Of a stretch of DNA of 60,335 nucleotides, positions 7,514-15,708 are shown piece by piece (the stretch's first letter is position 1; the number at the start of each line of letters is the position of its first letter). The position numbers and the translations under genes are program-made. The stretch is from Myxococcaceae bacterium. Lineage in GTDB: Bacteria; Myxococcota; Myxococcia; Myxococcales; Myxococcaceae. A model generated the notes under the pieces. That model was not told the origin of the DNA, did no database searches, and was given only the letters and a program-made list of their open reading frames with translations. The stretch lies in the NCBI GenBank assembly GCA_016926755.1, contig JAFGNZ010000007.1, positions 1 to 60,335 of the forward strand. The letters run 5' to 3'.

Positions 7514-9568
7514 CTACCGGGCGCTCCGCCGCGCCGTGCGGCCATGGCTCTTGCGGCGAGCCGAGGGGCGCCGCACCGTCCGCGCCGCCTCGAGGGACGG
7601 GGCGCGGATGGGGGACAGGCGCGGCAGCTCCACCCTTGGGATGGTCGGGATGGGCTTCACGGGGAGGCTGATCACCGCCCCGGTCTTGAACTTCTGGGCG
7701 TAGGGCCGCAGCAGGTTCCCGTCCAGGCCGCGGCTGGACAGATCCTTGTACGCGGCCTCGTGCTGACCGAACTCCTCGAACCAGTACTCCTCGGCGATCA
7801 CCGCCTGCTGCTCGCGGTTGAACTTCTTCAGATCATTGCCACGATCCCGGAGCATGGCGTTGGTCACCGTGTAGCCCTCTTTGCCGAGCTGCGCCTCGAT
7901 GGCCTGGATCATGTAGACCGGGCCGTCCACCACGCCCTGCCAGACGTGGGCCAGCTCGTGGATGAGCGTCTTCATGTCGATCTTCGCCTTCGAGGAGAAG
8001 TTGATGACGTACATCGTCGTGAAGGGCCGCTGGCCGTTGACCAGGTTGATCAGGTCCGCGGGGATGGAGGCGACGGCGATCTTCACGCGGTCCAGATCGA
8101 TCGCGGTGCCGTAGACGCGGCGGGCCTGCCGCTTCTCCTCCGCCGTCATCTCCCGGTGTCCGCCCAGCACGTCCAGCAGGGTGGCGAGCGCCAGGCCCGC
8201 CACGCCGCCCGCGGTCTCCAGCGCCGCCTTCATGATGAGGAAGGGGCTCTTGCCCAGGGCGATGAGCCCCTGGAAGAAGCCCTTGCGGAACTGCTCGGCC
8301 ACGTGGGTGACGATGTCCGCCACCGCCCGGCCGAGCTGGAGCCCCGCGGCCAGCAGCCCCTCCAGCACCATGCGGAGGGTGCTGAGCTGATCCTTCATGA
8401 AGGCGATCAGGATGTCGGCGGCCTGGCGGAAGGCCTTGTAGGCGCCCACGACCAGCCGCTTGAGCGTCTGCCCCGTGAAGCGGGCGATCTCCTTGGCCAC
8501 CTCGGCCAGCTTCCTCCCGGCGAGCTGGAGCCCCTTGATGATCTGCTCCACGGCGCCCGCGGCCAGGTTGATCGCGCTGTCGATGATCTCCCGCACCTGT
8601 CGGCCGAGCTGGACGAGCGCGCGCACCGTGGCGTGGATGACGGAGGAGACCTGGCTGGCCACCGAGGAGAGGATCTGCGCCACCTTCCTGCCGGCCTTGA
8701 GCACCTCGTCGACGACCTCCTTGAGCGTGGTGGCCACCTGCTTCCCCGCCCAGGCCAGCACCTCGACCAGCGAGCGGCCCGCGTCCAGCACCCCGCGCAC
8801 GAACTTCCGCACCGCGGACACCCCCTTCTTGGCGGCCTCGGTGAGGATCTCGGCGACCTTGCGGCCGGCCGCGATCAGCCCCTCGACGAAGTCGGCGATC
8901 TTGGACGCGCTCCAGTTGATCACCTTGCCAATGGCGTCCACCAGGGACTTGCCCGCGGCCTTGAGCGCGTCGCCCACGGTCTTCACCGCCTTCTTGAACC
9001 AGTCGACGACCTTGCCGAAGAACTCGACCCCCGGTGCCTGCGCGCGCTCGGTCCGCAGCGCCTGGCCAGCCCGCTGGTACCACTCGGCCACGTCATCCAT
9101 GTCGCCGCCGGCCTCGAAGTAGTCCTTCATGAAGGCCTGGGCATCCTGCGGCGCCATGTCTCCAATGTTGTGGATGACGAGCGCGCCCTTGCCCTGCAGC
9201 CGGAACGCGCGGGTCATCATCTGCCGCTGCGACGTCCCGGACTGGCGGGCCCACTGCACCAGCGGCGCGGACTCCTGCTCGGCCTCCACGTCGTCGCGCC
9301 AGTTGGCGATCACCCCTCGGGTGAAGTTGAGGGCGCGTACCTGAGAGGACTGGAAGAGGTTCGCCACGCTCGGGGCGACCTGCGCCCGCTGGAGCCCCAG
9401 AGCGCGCACCTCGTCCCGGGCGGAGTCGGCCGTGTTCAGCCGCATCGTCGCCAGCTGTTGGGTGAGGGCGACGGGGACCTGCAGGCTGAGGGCCTCTGCG
9501 CCAGCGGGAGCCTTGCCGCGACGCTTGGACCTGGACTTGGCGACAGGGGTTTGTTTGGAAACGGGCAT
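7514..9568 (-). CDS. Large amphipathic 29-residue-repeat protein with C-terminal zincin-like HExxH motif
   Basis: A 684-residue protein with three parts. Residues 1-180 are a mixed N-terminal region beginning with a basic stretch and no signal peptide. Residues 205-436 are eight contiguous 29-residue repeats, each starting like AGRKVAEIL, with a ninth degenerate unit to 465. The unit is amphipathic and predicted fully helical. Residues about 480-630 hold HELAHVWQ (H537, E538, H541) and, about 45 residues later, REQQAVIAEEYWFEE, which could give a third zinc ligand. A Pro-rich, then Arg/Ser-rich tail ends the protein. The HEL(A/T)HVWQ plus EQQ...EE pattern recalls putative peptidase domains near Rhs/VgrG-type and toxin genes, but I cannot name a family securely. 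The ATG at 9568 is chosen for GGAGG nine bases upstream. It lies between pth and rpsF on the opposite strand, where these housekeeping genes are usually close, which suggests insertion. Confidence 0.8.
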   Translation of the reverse strand: MPVSKQTPVAKSRSKRRGKAPAGAEALSLQVPVALTQQLATMRLNTADSARDEVRALGLQRAQVAPSVANLFQSSQVRALNFTRGVIANWRDDVEAEQESAPLVQWARQSGTSQRQMMTRAFRLQGKGALVIHNIGDMAPQDAQAFMKDYFEAGGDMDDVAEWYQRAGQALRTERAQAPGVEFFGKVVDWFKKAVKTVGDALKAAGKSLVDAIGKVINWSASKIADFVEGLIAAGRKVAEILTEAAKKGVSAVRKFVRGVLDAGRSLVEVLAWAGKQVATTLKEVVDEVLKAGRKVAQILSSVASQVSSVIHATVRALVQLGRQVREIIDSAINLAAGAVEQIIKGLQLAGRKLAEVAKEIARFTGQTLKRLVVGAYKAFRQAADILIAFMKDQLSTLRMVLEGLLAAGLQLGRAVADIVTHVAEQFRKGFFQGLIALGKSPFLIMKAALETAGGVAGLALATLLDVLGGHREMTAEEKRQARRVYGTAIDLDRVKIAVASIPADLINLVNGQRPFTTMYVINFSSKAKIDMKTLIHELAHVWQGVVDGPVYMIQAIEAQLGKEGYTVTNAMLRDRGNDLKKFNREQQAVIAEEYWFEEFGQHEAAYKDLSSRGLDGNLLRPYAQKFKTGAVISLPVKPIPTIPRVELPRLSPIRAPSLEAARTVRRPSARRKSHGRTARRSAR
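8261..8956 (-). repeat. Eight 87-bp coding repeats (29 residues each)
   Basis: Protein residues 205-233, 234-262, 263-291, 292-320, 321-349, 350-378, 379-407 and 408-436 align without gaps at a period of exactly 29. Each unit has small-Gly-basic at positions 1-4, hydrophobics at 5, 8 and 9, and a hydrophobic cluster at the end. Nucleotide identity between units is low, so the duplications are old. Confidence 0.85.
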
Positions 9569-10000
9569 GACATGAACCTCCGGGATGTAGCCGTGGATGG
9601 AGCAGGCGCCGAGGCCTGGTCCCCTCCCAGCACCTCGCCGGCGGGAGACCTCGGACCCTTCAGCCAGGGCTGGAGTCCAGAGTCCTTGGATGTGACGGGC
9701 CTGAGCGAGCCAGCAGCCCCCCACCGGTGGCCTGCCCCCCCCCTCCCCGGCCAGGCCTGGAGCCCCCCAGCCTCCTCTCGCCTTGACTTGGGGGGAGGCC
9801 CCTCGTAGAAGGCCCCTTCCCTCCTGCCCCCGGTAGGCGGGGATGTTCTTTTCCATCTTCCCGTGTTCCGCACGGGACGAAGCGCGATGGTGACGGGCGC
9901 GCTGTTTTCCCGTCCCCGGCGACGGCCTTCTCAGGCTGGACGACCGTTTCCCCGCTCCCCGGATTGGCCGGGGGGCACTCGACCCCAAGGGGAGAGAAAC
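9569..10000. promoter_or_regulatory. 432-bp divergent promoter region of the repeat gene and rpsF; candidate rpsF promoter at 9783-9811
   Basis: No gene is supported here. On the + strand TTGACT (9783-9788), a 17-bp spacer and TAGAAG (9806-9811) form a plausible housekeeping promoter for rpsF-rpsR-rplI, leaving a leader of about 180 nt. The Shine-Dalgarno AAGGGGAGA (9988-9996) directly precedes rpsF. On the - strand GGAGG serves the repeat gene. Confidence 0.45.
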
Positions 10001-10474
10001 ATGGCTGAGACACAGGCCGCGACGCGGCTTCGTGAGTACGAGACCATCTTCCTGGTCAAGCCCGAGCTGACCGACGACAACGTGGACCGCCTCAAGGAGC
10101 GCGTCCGCGGCATCGTCACCCGCGAGGGTGGCAAGGTCATCCGCTTCACGGTGTGGGGCAAGAAGAAGACGCTGTACCCCATCGCCAAGCAGCCCCGCGC
10201 CATCTACGTGCACACCCATTACCTGGGCAGCGCGAAGATGGTGGCCGAGGTGGAGCGCAACCTGCGCAACCTCGACGAGGTGACGCGCTACCTGTCCGTG
10301 AAGCTGGCGGACGAGGTGGACCCCGAGAGCCGGCCGGTGCTCGAGGACGTGAAGATGGCGGGCGATGTCGACGAGACCCGCCCTGGCGCCCCCGCCGAGC
10401 GCGACACGCCCTTCCGTGGCGAGTCGGCCGACGAGGCCTCCGAGACCGAGGAGGAGGGCACCGAGGAGGCCTAA
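10001..10474 (+). CDS. rpsF: 30S ribosomal protein S6
   Basis: Partner of S18 in the small-subunit platform. Of 157 residues, the first roughly 105 are the S6 fold (REYETIFLVKPELTDD at residues 9-24, then KKKTLYPIAK and IYVHTHYLGS). The remaining roughly 50 form an acidic, Glu-rich tail ending ETEEEGTEEA. The ATG at 10001 has an AAGGGGAGA Shine-Dalgarno. An upstream in-frame extension to 9863 is rejected because it runs through the leader and is not S6-like. It is the first gene of rpsF-rpsR-rplI. Confidence 0.95.
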   Translation: MAETQAATRLREYETIFLVKPELTDDNVDRLKERVRGIVTREGGKVIRFTVWGKKKTLYPIAKQPRAIYVHTHYLGSAKMVAEVERNLRNLDEVTRYLSVKLADEVDPESRPVLEDVKMAGDVDETRPGAPAERDTPFRGESADEASETEEEGTEEA

Positions 10475-10519
10475 TCGCCCCCCGGTCTTCCACGGACCCT
10501 TTCGAGAACGAGAACGCTC

Positions 10520-10918
10520 ATGAACGGTACGGATAACAAGACGACTTCCGCAGGCCCCGCTCGCACCGGCGGCTTTGGTGGTGGTGGCCGCGGCGGTTTT
10601 GGCGGTGGCGACCGCGGTGACCGCGGCGGTGATCGCGACCGCGGTGGCGATCGCGGTGATCGCGGCGGCGGTATGGACGATGACAAGCGCGGTGGGCGCG
10701 GCTTCGGACGCAAGAAGGTCTGCCGCTTCTGCGCCGAGCGCAACACCAAGGTGGACTTCAAGGATCAGGCGACCCTGAAGTACTTCGTCACGGAGCGCGG
10801 CAAGATCATCCCCCGCCGCATCTCCGGCAACTGCGCCAAGCACCAGCGCGAGGTGGCGGTGGCCATCAAGCGCGCTCGCGGCCTGGCGCTCCTCCCCTAC
10901 AACGCGATGGTGGGCTAG
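10520..10918 (+). CDS. rpsR: 30S ribosomal protein S18 with an RGG-like N-terminal extension
   Basis: The S18 core occupies residues about 65-132 ([18 protein letters not shown] ... [22 protein letters not shown]). C68/C71 and C105/H108 could bind zinc, so it is a C+ (zinc-type) S18. The N-terminal 64 residues are exceptional: residues 17-63 are almost entirely Gly, Arg, Asp and Phe in GGFGGG, RGGDRGD-like units, resembling RGG boxes of RNA-binding proteins. Total length is 132, against roughly 75-90 for ordinary S18. The start ATG follows rpsF by 45 bp and the core continues normally, so this is not a frame error. Confidence 0.94.
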   Translation: MNGTDNKTTSAGPARTGGFGGGGRGGFGGGDRGDRGGDRDRGGDRGDRGGGMDDDKRGGRGFGRKKVCRFCAERNTKVDFKDQATLKYFVTERGKIIPRRISGNCAKHQREVAVAIKRARGLALLPYNAMVG

Positions 10919-10948
10919 CCGCCCCGTCCGAGACTTCGGAGAAAACAG

Positions 10949-11392
10949 ATGAAGGTCATTCTTCGTGAGGACATCGACGGCCTCGGCAAGTCCGGGGAGC
11001 TCGTCACCGTGAAGGACGGCTTCGGCCGCAACTACCTGCTTCCGCGCCAGAAGGCGGTGCTCGCCAACGAGCAGAACATCCGCCAGCTCGAGCACGAGAA
11101 GTCCGTCATCTCCGCGCGCAGCGCCAAGCTGAAGGGCGCCGCCGAGGAGCTGGCGAAGAAGGTGGGCGCCATCCAGGTCACCATCAAGCGCAAGGTGGGC
11201 GAGCAGGACAAGCTGTTCGGCTCCGTCACCGCGCTGGATATCGCCGAGGCGCTCGCGGCCCAGGGCCAGCAGGTGGACCGCCGCGGCATCCACCTGCCCG
11301 AGCCCATCAAGACGGTGGGCAAGCACGAGGTGGAGCTGCGCCTGCACCGCGACGTGGTGGCGAAGATCAAGGTGGACGTCGTCGCCGAGTAG
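10949..11392 (+). CDS. rplI: 50S ribosomal protein L9
   Basis: A 147-residue two-domain L9. The N-terminal 23S-binding domain reads [19 protein letters not shown] and continues with the conserved [15 protein letters not shown] long connecting helix (residues about 40-75) and a C-terminal domain ending in [10 protein letters not shown] follow. Thirty bp after rpsR, with a GGAGAA Shine-Dalgarno. A good intrinsic terminator follows, so it ends the rpsF operon. Confidence 0.95.
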   Translation: MKVILREDIDGLGKSGELVTVKDGFGRNYLLPRQKAVLANEQNIRQLEHEKSVISARSAKLKGAAEELAKKVGAIQVTIKRKVGEQDKLFGSVTALDIAEALAAQGQQVDRRGIHLPEPIKTVGKHEVELRLHRDVVAKIKVDVVAE

Positions 11393-11416
11393 CGGATCGT
11401 CCTACCTGTGGCATTC

Positions 11417-11457
11417 AGAGGGCCGTCCAGGGCTTCCTGGGCGGCCCTCTTCTTTTG
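11417..11457 (+). terminator. Rho-independent terminator after rplI
   Basis: AGAGGGCCGTCCAG (11417-11430) pairs with CTGGGCGGCCCTCT (11437-11450) with a single G-T wobble and a 6-nt loop, followed by TCTTTTG. This is the clearest intrinsic terminator in the window and separates the ribosomal operon from dnaB. Confidence 0.85.
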
Positions 11458-11488
11458 TCAGAGTGGCCTGTAGACTGGGGATGTAGCC

Positions 11489-12862
11489 ATGTCCAACGTG
11501 CTCGACGGTCGTGAAGGGCGGAAGATCCTGGAGGATCTTGCCGCGGAGCGTGCGGTGCTCGGCGCCGTGCTGGCGGACAACACCCTCATCGCCAACGTGG
11601 CGGAGGTGGTCCACTCGGAGGATTTCTCCAGCCCGCAGCACGCGGCGATCTTCGCCGCGATGCTCAAGCTGGACGGCTCGGCGCGGCAGGTGGATCACCT
11701 GACGCTGGCCGAGGAGCTGAAGGTGCTGGGGCAGCTGGCCGCGGTGGGCGGCCCCGCGTACCTGATGAGCCTGGACCAGGGGGTGCCCCTCACCCACAAC
11801 GCGGTCCAGTACGCGACGATCGTCCGGGATCAGGCGCTGCGGCGGCGGCTGGCCAACGTGGGCCGAGAGATCCTGGAGATGGCCAGCCAGGAGACGGGGG
11901 ACGTCGAGGTCATCCTCGACGAGTCCGAGCGCAAGCTCTTCAACCTCGCGGAGAAGCGGCGCGAGGGGGATCTCCGGGCCGTCAGCGAGCTGATGGAGCA
12001 GACGCTGGATCTGCTCGACAAGATGAAGGCCTCGTCCTCGGGCGTGACGGGCCTGTCCACCGGCTACGTGGATCTGGACATGCAGCTGACCGGCCTGCAC
12101 GCCGGCGAGCTCATCATCCTGGCGGCGCGGCCCGGCATCGGGAAGACGTCGCTGGCGATGAACATCGCCATGCACGCGGCGCTCAAGGAAGACAAGGCGG
12201 TGGCGATCTTCAGCCTGGAAATGCCCGCCGACCAGCTGCTGATGCGCCTGCTTGCCTCCAGCGCGCGCGTGGACATGAAGAAGCTGCGCGGCGGCCGGCT
12301 CACCGCGAACGACGAGGAGAAGTTCCAGGAGATGGCCGGCGCGCTCTACAACGCGCCCATCTACATCGACGACTCGGGCGGCCTGTCGCCGTTTGATCTG
12401 CGCGCCAAGGCGCGGCGGCTCAAGCAGAGGGATCCGCGGCTGTCGCTGATCGTGATCGACTACCTCCAGCTCATGCACCAGAAGGGCAAGGTGGAGAGCC
12501 GCCAGCTGGAGGTGAGCGAGATCTCCCGCAGCCTCAAGCAGCTGGCCAAGGAGCTGGAGGTGCCCGTGATCGCGCTCAGCCAGCTCAACCGTAAGGTGGA
12601 GGAGCGCAAGGGCGGCAAGCCCATGCTGAGCGACCTGCGCGAGTCCGGCTCCATCGAGCAGGACGCGGACGTGGTGATGTTCATCCACCGCGAGGACCAG
12701 GAGGAAGGCGCGGAGGGCGCGGAGGGCGAGCGCTCGCGCACCGTCATCCCCGTGGAGCTGATCGTCGCCAAGCAGCGTAACGGCCCGGTGGGCTCGATCG
12801 ATCTCGTCTTCCTCTCGGAGTTCACGCGCTTCGAGAGCCGCGCCCGGGGTGATTTCCAGTAG
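11489..12862 (+). CDS. dnaB: Replicative DNA helicase DnaB
   Basis: Hexameric 5'-3' helicase of the replication fork. It is 457 residues, full length. The N-terminal DnaG-interacting helical domain (residues about 15-115) contains ERAVLGAVLADN. The RecA-like domain carries Walker A ARPGIGKT (213-220), the FSLEMP motif near residue 242, Walker B LIVIDYLQLM near residue 327, and an arginine-finger region in the C-terminus. No intein is present. It has its own start 96 bp after rplI, beyond a terminator, and converges with thiD, leaving 21 bp between stops. Confidence 0.95.
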   Translation: MSNVLDGREGRKILEDLAAERAVLGAVLADNTLIANVAEVVHSEDFSSPQHAAIFAAMLKLDGSARQVDHLTLAEELKVLGQLAAVGGPAYLMSLDQGVPLTHNAVQYATIVRDQALRRRLANVGREILEMASQETGDVEVILDESERKLFNLAEKRREGDLRAVSELMEQTLDLLDKMKASSSGVTGLSTGYVDLDMQLTGLHAGELIILAARPGIGKTSLAMNIAMHAALKEDKAVAIFSLEMPADQLLMRLLASSARVDMKKLRGGRLTANDEEKFQEMAGALYNAPIYIDDSGGLSPFDLRAKARRLKQRDPRLSLIVIDYLQLMHQKGKVESRQLEVSEISRSLKQLAKELEVPVIALSQLNRKVEERKGGKPMLSDLRESGSIEQDADVVMFIHREDQEEGAEGAEGERSRTVIPVELIVAKQRNGPVGSIDLVFLSEFTRFESRARGDFQ

Positions 12863-12883
12863 GCGTCCAGCGGCGACCGGAGC

Positions 12884-13624
12884 TCAGCCCTCGCCTGTAC
12901 GCAGGTAGCGGGCGACGTAAGCCTTGGCTCGCCGCGCGGCGGCCTCCACCGAGCGCCCTCGGCCCAGCTCCACCGCGAGCGCCGAGGCCAGCCGACAGCC
13001 CGTGCCGCGCCGATCCGGAGGCCGAGGGACACGCCTGCCCGTGAGGAGCCGCGTCCGGCCTGGCAGGCACAGCACGTCCACGGCCCCGCGCGCGCGGTGG
13101 CCGCCCTTCACCAGCGCCGCCCCGAAGCCGCGCTCCACCAGCGCCCTCCCCGCTTCCGCCGCCTCCTCCACCGTCCGCACGGCCGGCAGCCCCAGCAGCC
13201 ACGCCGCCTCATCCAGGTTGGGCGTGAGGACCACGCGAGGGCCCGCCAGCGCGAGGTAGTGCCGCACGGAGAGCCGGGACAGGGGCTGCCCCCTCGAGGT
13301 CCGGACGACGGGATCCACCACCCACCAGGCATCCTCACCTTCCAGGGCCGCGCGAAGCGCCGCCAGGCGCACCGGGTCGGGCACCATGCCCAGCTTCACC
13401 GCGTGCAGAGGCCCCAGCTCTCGCGCCGCGGCCAGCTGGGCGCGCAGCACCCGCACCGGCGTGGCCTCCCAGTGGAAGGTGCTGCTGCCCTGCGCCGTCT
13501 GCGCGGTGGGGATGGCCACGGAAGCCCCTCCCAGGGCCCGCACCGCGGCCACGTCCGCCAGCAGGCCCGCACGGCCCGTGGGCTCATGGCCCGCGAGCAA
13601 CAGGACGCGAGGAGAAGCGCTCAC
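12884..13624 (-). CDS. thiD: Hydroxymethylpyrimidine/phosphomethylpyrimidine kinase (ThiD-like, ribokinase fold)
   Basis: Phosphorylates HMP and HMP-P for thiamine synthesis. The 246-residue protein shows AGHEPTGRAGLLADV at residues 8-22 (usual ThiD S-D-P-S-G-G-A-G-I-Q-A-D), VKLGMV near residue 77, ALVKGGH near residue 179 and the GTGC anion-hole motif near residue 211. The N-terminal motif differs from the consensus at several positions, so substrate preference could differ. The GTG start at 13624 overlaps the upstream TGA (GTGA). It is the third gene of thiE-amidotransferase-thiD. Confidence 0.82.
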   Translation of the reverse strand: MSASPRVLLLAGHEPTGRAGLLADVAAVRALGGASVAIPTAQTAQGSSTFHWEATPVRVLRAQLAAARELGPLHAVKLGMVPDPVRLAALRAALEGEDAWWVVDPVVRTSRGQPLSRLSVRHYLALAGPRVVLTPNLDEAAWLLGLPAVRTVEEAAEAGRALVERGFGAALVKGGHRARGAVDVLCLPGRTRLLTGRRVPRPPDRRGTGCRLASALAVELGRGRSVEAAARRAKAYVARYLRTGEG

Positions 13625-14388
13625 CGGCGGTGGTCGCGCGCCTTGTGGATGAACACTTTGTAGATGCCGCCGTGCACCGGGAGGTTCTGCAGCATGTACT
13701 CCGGGTGCCACTGCACGCCCACCGCGAAGACATGGGCGCTGGACTCGATGGCCTCGACGATGCCGTCCGGGGCCGTGGCGCTCGACACCACCTGGTTGCC
13801 CAGCTTCTTCACCGCCTGGTGATGCGTGGAGTTCACCATGAGCTGGCCCTTCCCCACCGCCTCCGCCAGCAGCGAGCCCTCGCGCACGTCCACCGGGTGC
13901 TGGGGCTGGGTGCGATCGTGCCTCTGCTGGTGCTCGCGCGCGTCCTGCACCTCGCGGCTGATGTCCTGGTACAGCGTGCCGCCCAGCACCACGTTGAGCA
14001 GCTGCATGCCCCCGCAGATGCCCAGCACCGGCATGTTGCGCTTGAGCGCCGCGCGCATCAGCGCCGTCTCGAACGCCGTCCGCCCCTCCTTCAGCGGCCC
14101 CATCCCCTCGCGCGCCGTCTCGCCGTAGGCCTCGGGGGGAATGTCGAAGGCGCCCCCTGTGACGAGCACCCCGGAGACGCGATCCAGGTAGGCCTCCAGG
14201 CACGTCGGATCGTCCGAGTACGGCAGCATGAACGGCAGCCCGCCCGCGCGCAGCACCGCCTCCGCGTACGTGGCCTTCAGCTCGTAGCGGGCAAAGGGAC
14301 TGTCAGGGCCAGCGTCGATCCAGTCCGGGGAGATGCCAATATTGGGGCGACGCGGCGGCTGGCCGTGATGTCTCAGGGAATGTGTCAT
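13621..14388 (-). CDS. Class I glutamine amidotransferase / gamma-glutamyl hydrolase (peptidase C26, PuuD-like)
   Basis: A 255-residue stand-alone amidotransferase-fold hydrolase. The nucleophile Cys125 is in GICGGMQLLNV, and the His/Glu pair is in GVQWHPEYM (H228, E230). The THHQAV motif near residue 188 is typical of the C26 gamma-glutamyl-GABA hydrolase group (PuuD). It hydrolyses gamma-glutamyl bonds in known relatives; the substrate here is unknown. Start and stop overlap both neighbours (ATGA with thiE, GTGA with thiD), so it is translated as part of a thiamine operon. That is not its usual setting and hints at a role tied to thiamine or its salvage. Confidence 0.87.
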   Translation of the reverse strand: MTHSLRHHGQPPRRPNIGISPDWIDAGPDSPFARYELKATYAEAVLRAGGLPFMLPYSDDPTCLEAYLDRVSGVLVTGGAFDIPPEAYGETAREGMGPLKEGRTAFETALMRAALKRNMPVLGICGGMQLLNVVLGGTLYQDISREVQDAREHQQRHDRTQPQHPVDVREGSLLAEAVGKGQLMVNSTHHQAVKKLGNQVVSSATAPDGIVEAIESSAHVFAVGVQWHPEYMLQNLPVHGGIYKVFIHKARDHRR

Positions 14389-15059
14389 GGGGCACCCGCG
14401 AGGCTAGCCCCCTGCCCGCCCGTGTCAAACGCGGCAAGCAGGCGACGGACCTGTCCAGCAATGTCCTCGGCGAGCAGGGCATCCGACACCACCGCGGCCC
14501 CATGTGCCCCCGCGGCCGCCACCTGCGCGATGTTGGCCAGCCCCACCCCGCCAATCCCCACCACTGGCAGCGGGCTGTCGCGCACCACCGCCGCGAAGCC
14601 CTCCAGCCCCAGCACCGGCGCGGAGACCTGCTTCGTCGTGGTGCCGAAGACAGGCCCCACGCCCACATAGTCCGCCCCAGCCTCCTTCGCCGCCCAAGCC
14701 CCCGCCGCGTTGCGCACCGTCACCCCCACGATGCGCCCGGGGCCGAGCAGCTCGCGCGCCGCCTCTGGCGGAAGATCCTCGTCTCCCACATGCACCCCGT
14801 CCGCGCCCGCCAGCAGCGCCAGGTCCACCCTGTCGTTGAGCAGGCACACCGCGCCTACCCGGCGGCAGGCGGCCACCACCTCGCGCGCCGCGGCCAGCGC
14901 CTCCCGAGGCGGCGTGCGCTTCATCCGAAGCTGGAGGATGCGCGCCCCGCCGGCCAGCAGGCGGGCCGCCTTCTCTCCAAGCGACAGCTCGGGCCGGACG
15001 GTATCGTCACAGAGCAGATAGGGGCCTCGGGGAAGCATGGGACGGTCGGGGGCGTTCAT
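14385..15059 (-). CDS. thiE: Thiamine-phosphate synthase
   Basis: Joins HMP-PP and thiazole phosphate to give thiamine monophosphate. The 224 residues form a TIM barrel: ILQLRMKR (substrate site), LLNDRVDLALLAGADGVHVGDEDLP near residues 77-101, the VGVGPVFGTTTK phosphate loop near residue 145 and a C-terminal VVGIGGV phosphate-binding motif. First gene of the three-gene reverse operon. No TPP-riboswitch consensus is visible in the 92 bp upstream. Confidence 0.93.
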   Translation of the reverse strand: MNAPDRPMLPRGPYLLCDDTVRPELSLGEKAARLLAGGARILQLRMKRTPPREALAAAREVVAACRRVGAVCLLNDRVDLALLAGADGVHVGDEDLPPEAARELLGPGRIVGVTVRNAAGAWAAKEAGADYVGVGPVFGTTTKQVSAPVLGLEGFAAVVRDSPLPVVGIGGVGLANIAQVAAAGAHGAAVVSDALLAEDIAGQVRRLLAAFDTGGQGASLAGAP

Positions 15060-15085
15060 CGGCTCCAGGAGCGGCTCGGGCGGCG

Positions 15086-15131
15086 TTGACAGGCAGCGCC
15101 TCTGCTATAAGGTGGCGCGCCCTTTTCACAA
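15086..15131. promoter_or_regulatory. Candidate divergent promoters between thiE and the small acidic gene
   Basis: On + strand, TTGACA (15086-15091) and TATAAG (15106-15111) are good boxes but the spacer is only 14 bp. On - strand, TTGTGA (15131-15126), a 16-bp spacer and TATAGC (15109-15104) would drive thiE. The elements overlap, so the two directions may compete. Confidence 0.35.
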
Positions 15132-15151
15132 GAGATTCCGAGGATTTGACC

Positions 15152-15400
15152 ATGGCCGACACGTTGGACCCGAAGCACCTGGATAAGCGCACCGCGGAGC
15201 GTTACCTGCGCAGTGGCCAGCTCGACGAGAAGGCGTACGAGCGTCACCTCAAGAGCCTGCCGGACGTGGCCGACAAGGCCGCCCCGGTGGCCACGGCGAT
15301 GGAGGACGAGGACTTCGACGACGAGGACGAGGACTTCGAGGACGAGGACTTCGAGGAGGAGGGGGCGGACGAGGGCACCGAGGACAGCGAGGCTCCGTAA
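15152..15400 (+). CDS. Small acidic hypothetical protein
   Basis: Eighty-two residues. The first half (MADTLDPKHLDKRTAERY) is a mixed helical segment. The C-terminal 35 residues are almost all Asp, Glu and Phe (repeated DEDF units), giving a very negative tail. I do not recognise the family. ATG at 15152 with GAGG eight bases upstream is preferred over an upstream in-frame start at 15086 that falls on a putative -35 box. Its stop TAA overlaps the start of the DUF1844 gene by one base (TAATG), so the two are coupled. Confidence 0.7.
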   Translation: MADTLDPKHLDKRTAERYLRSGQLDEKAYERHLKSLPDVADKAAPVATAMEDEDFDDEDEDFEDEDFEEEGADEGTEDSEAP

Positions 15401-15708
15401 TGGACGAGAAGCGGGGAGAGACCTTCGTGATGCGGGGTGAGGCACGCCCCGCCGCCAGCGAGAGCCCGATCGCCTTCAGCACCTTCATCATCGGGCTGGC
15501 CTCCACCGCGCTCATCCACCTGGGAGACACGGCCAACCCGGAGACGGGCCGCACCGAGCGAAACCTGGAGCTGGCCCGCCAGAGCCTCGATCTGCTGTCG
15601 ATGCTGCGCGAGAAGACGCGCGGCAACCTCACCGAGGACGAGGAGAAGCTCTTCAGCACCCTCCTCACGGATCTGCGCCTGCGCTTCGTGGAGGCGAACA
15701 AGCGGTGA
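15400..15708 (+). CDS. DUF1844 domain protein
   Basis: A 102-residue protein. Residues about 23-102 match the DUF1844 pattern: a hydrophobic helix (FSTFIIGLASTALIHLGD), then a central NLELARQSLDLLSMLREKT and a final LTEDEEKLFSTLLTDLRLRFVE helix. Function unknown; the family is widespread in deltaproteobacteria and related phyla. Coupled at both ends, by TAATG upstream and a 4-bp overlap with the next gene. Confidence 0.82.
   Translation: MDEKRGETFVMRGEARPAASESPIAFSTFIIGLASTALIHLGDTANPETGRTERNLELARQSLDLLSMLREKTRGNLTEDEEKLFSTLLTDLRLRFVEANKR

Noticed and set aside
7487-9808. A 773-codon open frame on the + strand opposite the helical-repeat gene
   Set aside because: It is the antisense of a gene with clear repeats and a Shine-Dalgarno. 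Composition is dominated by Arg/Gly/His/Leu typical of GC-rich shadow frames, and no family is recognisable.
10575-10690. Short G/C repeats in rpsR looking like a CRISPR-like or minisatellite array
   Set aside because: They encode the Gly/Arg/Asp extension in one frame, without spacers or palindromes. No CRISPR array was seen anywhere in the window.
15060-15151. Possible TPP riboswitch upstream of thiE
   Set aside because: Only 92 bp, and neither the CTGAGA nor the ACCTGATC-type conserved blocks appear on the thiE strand.
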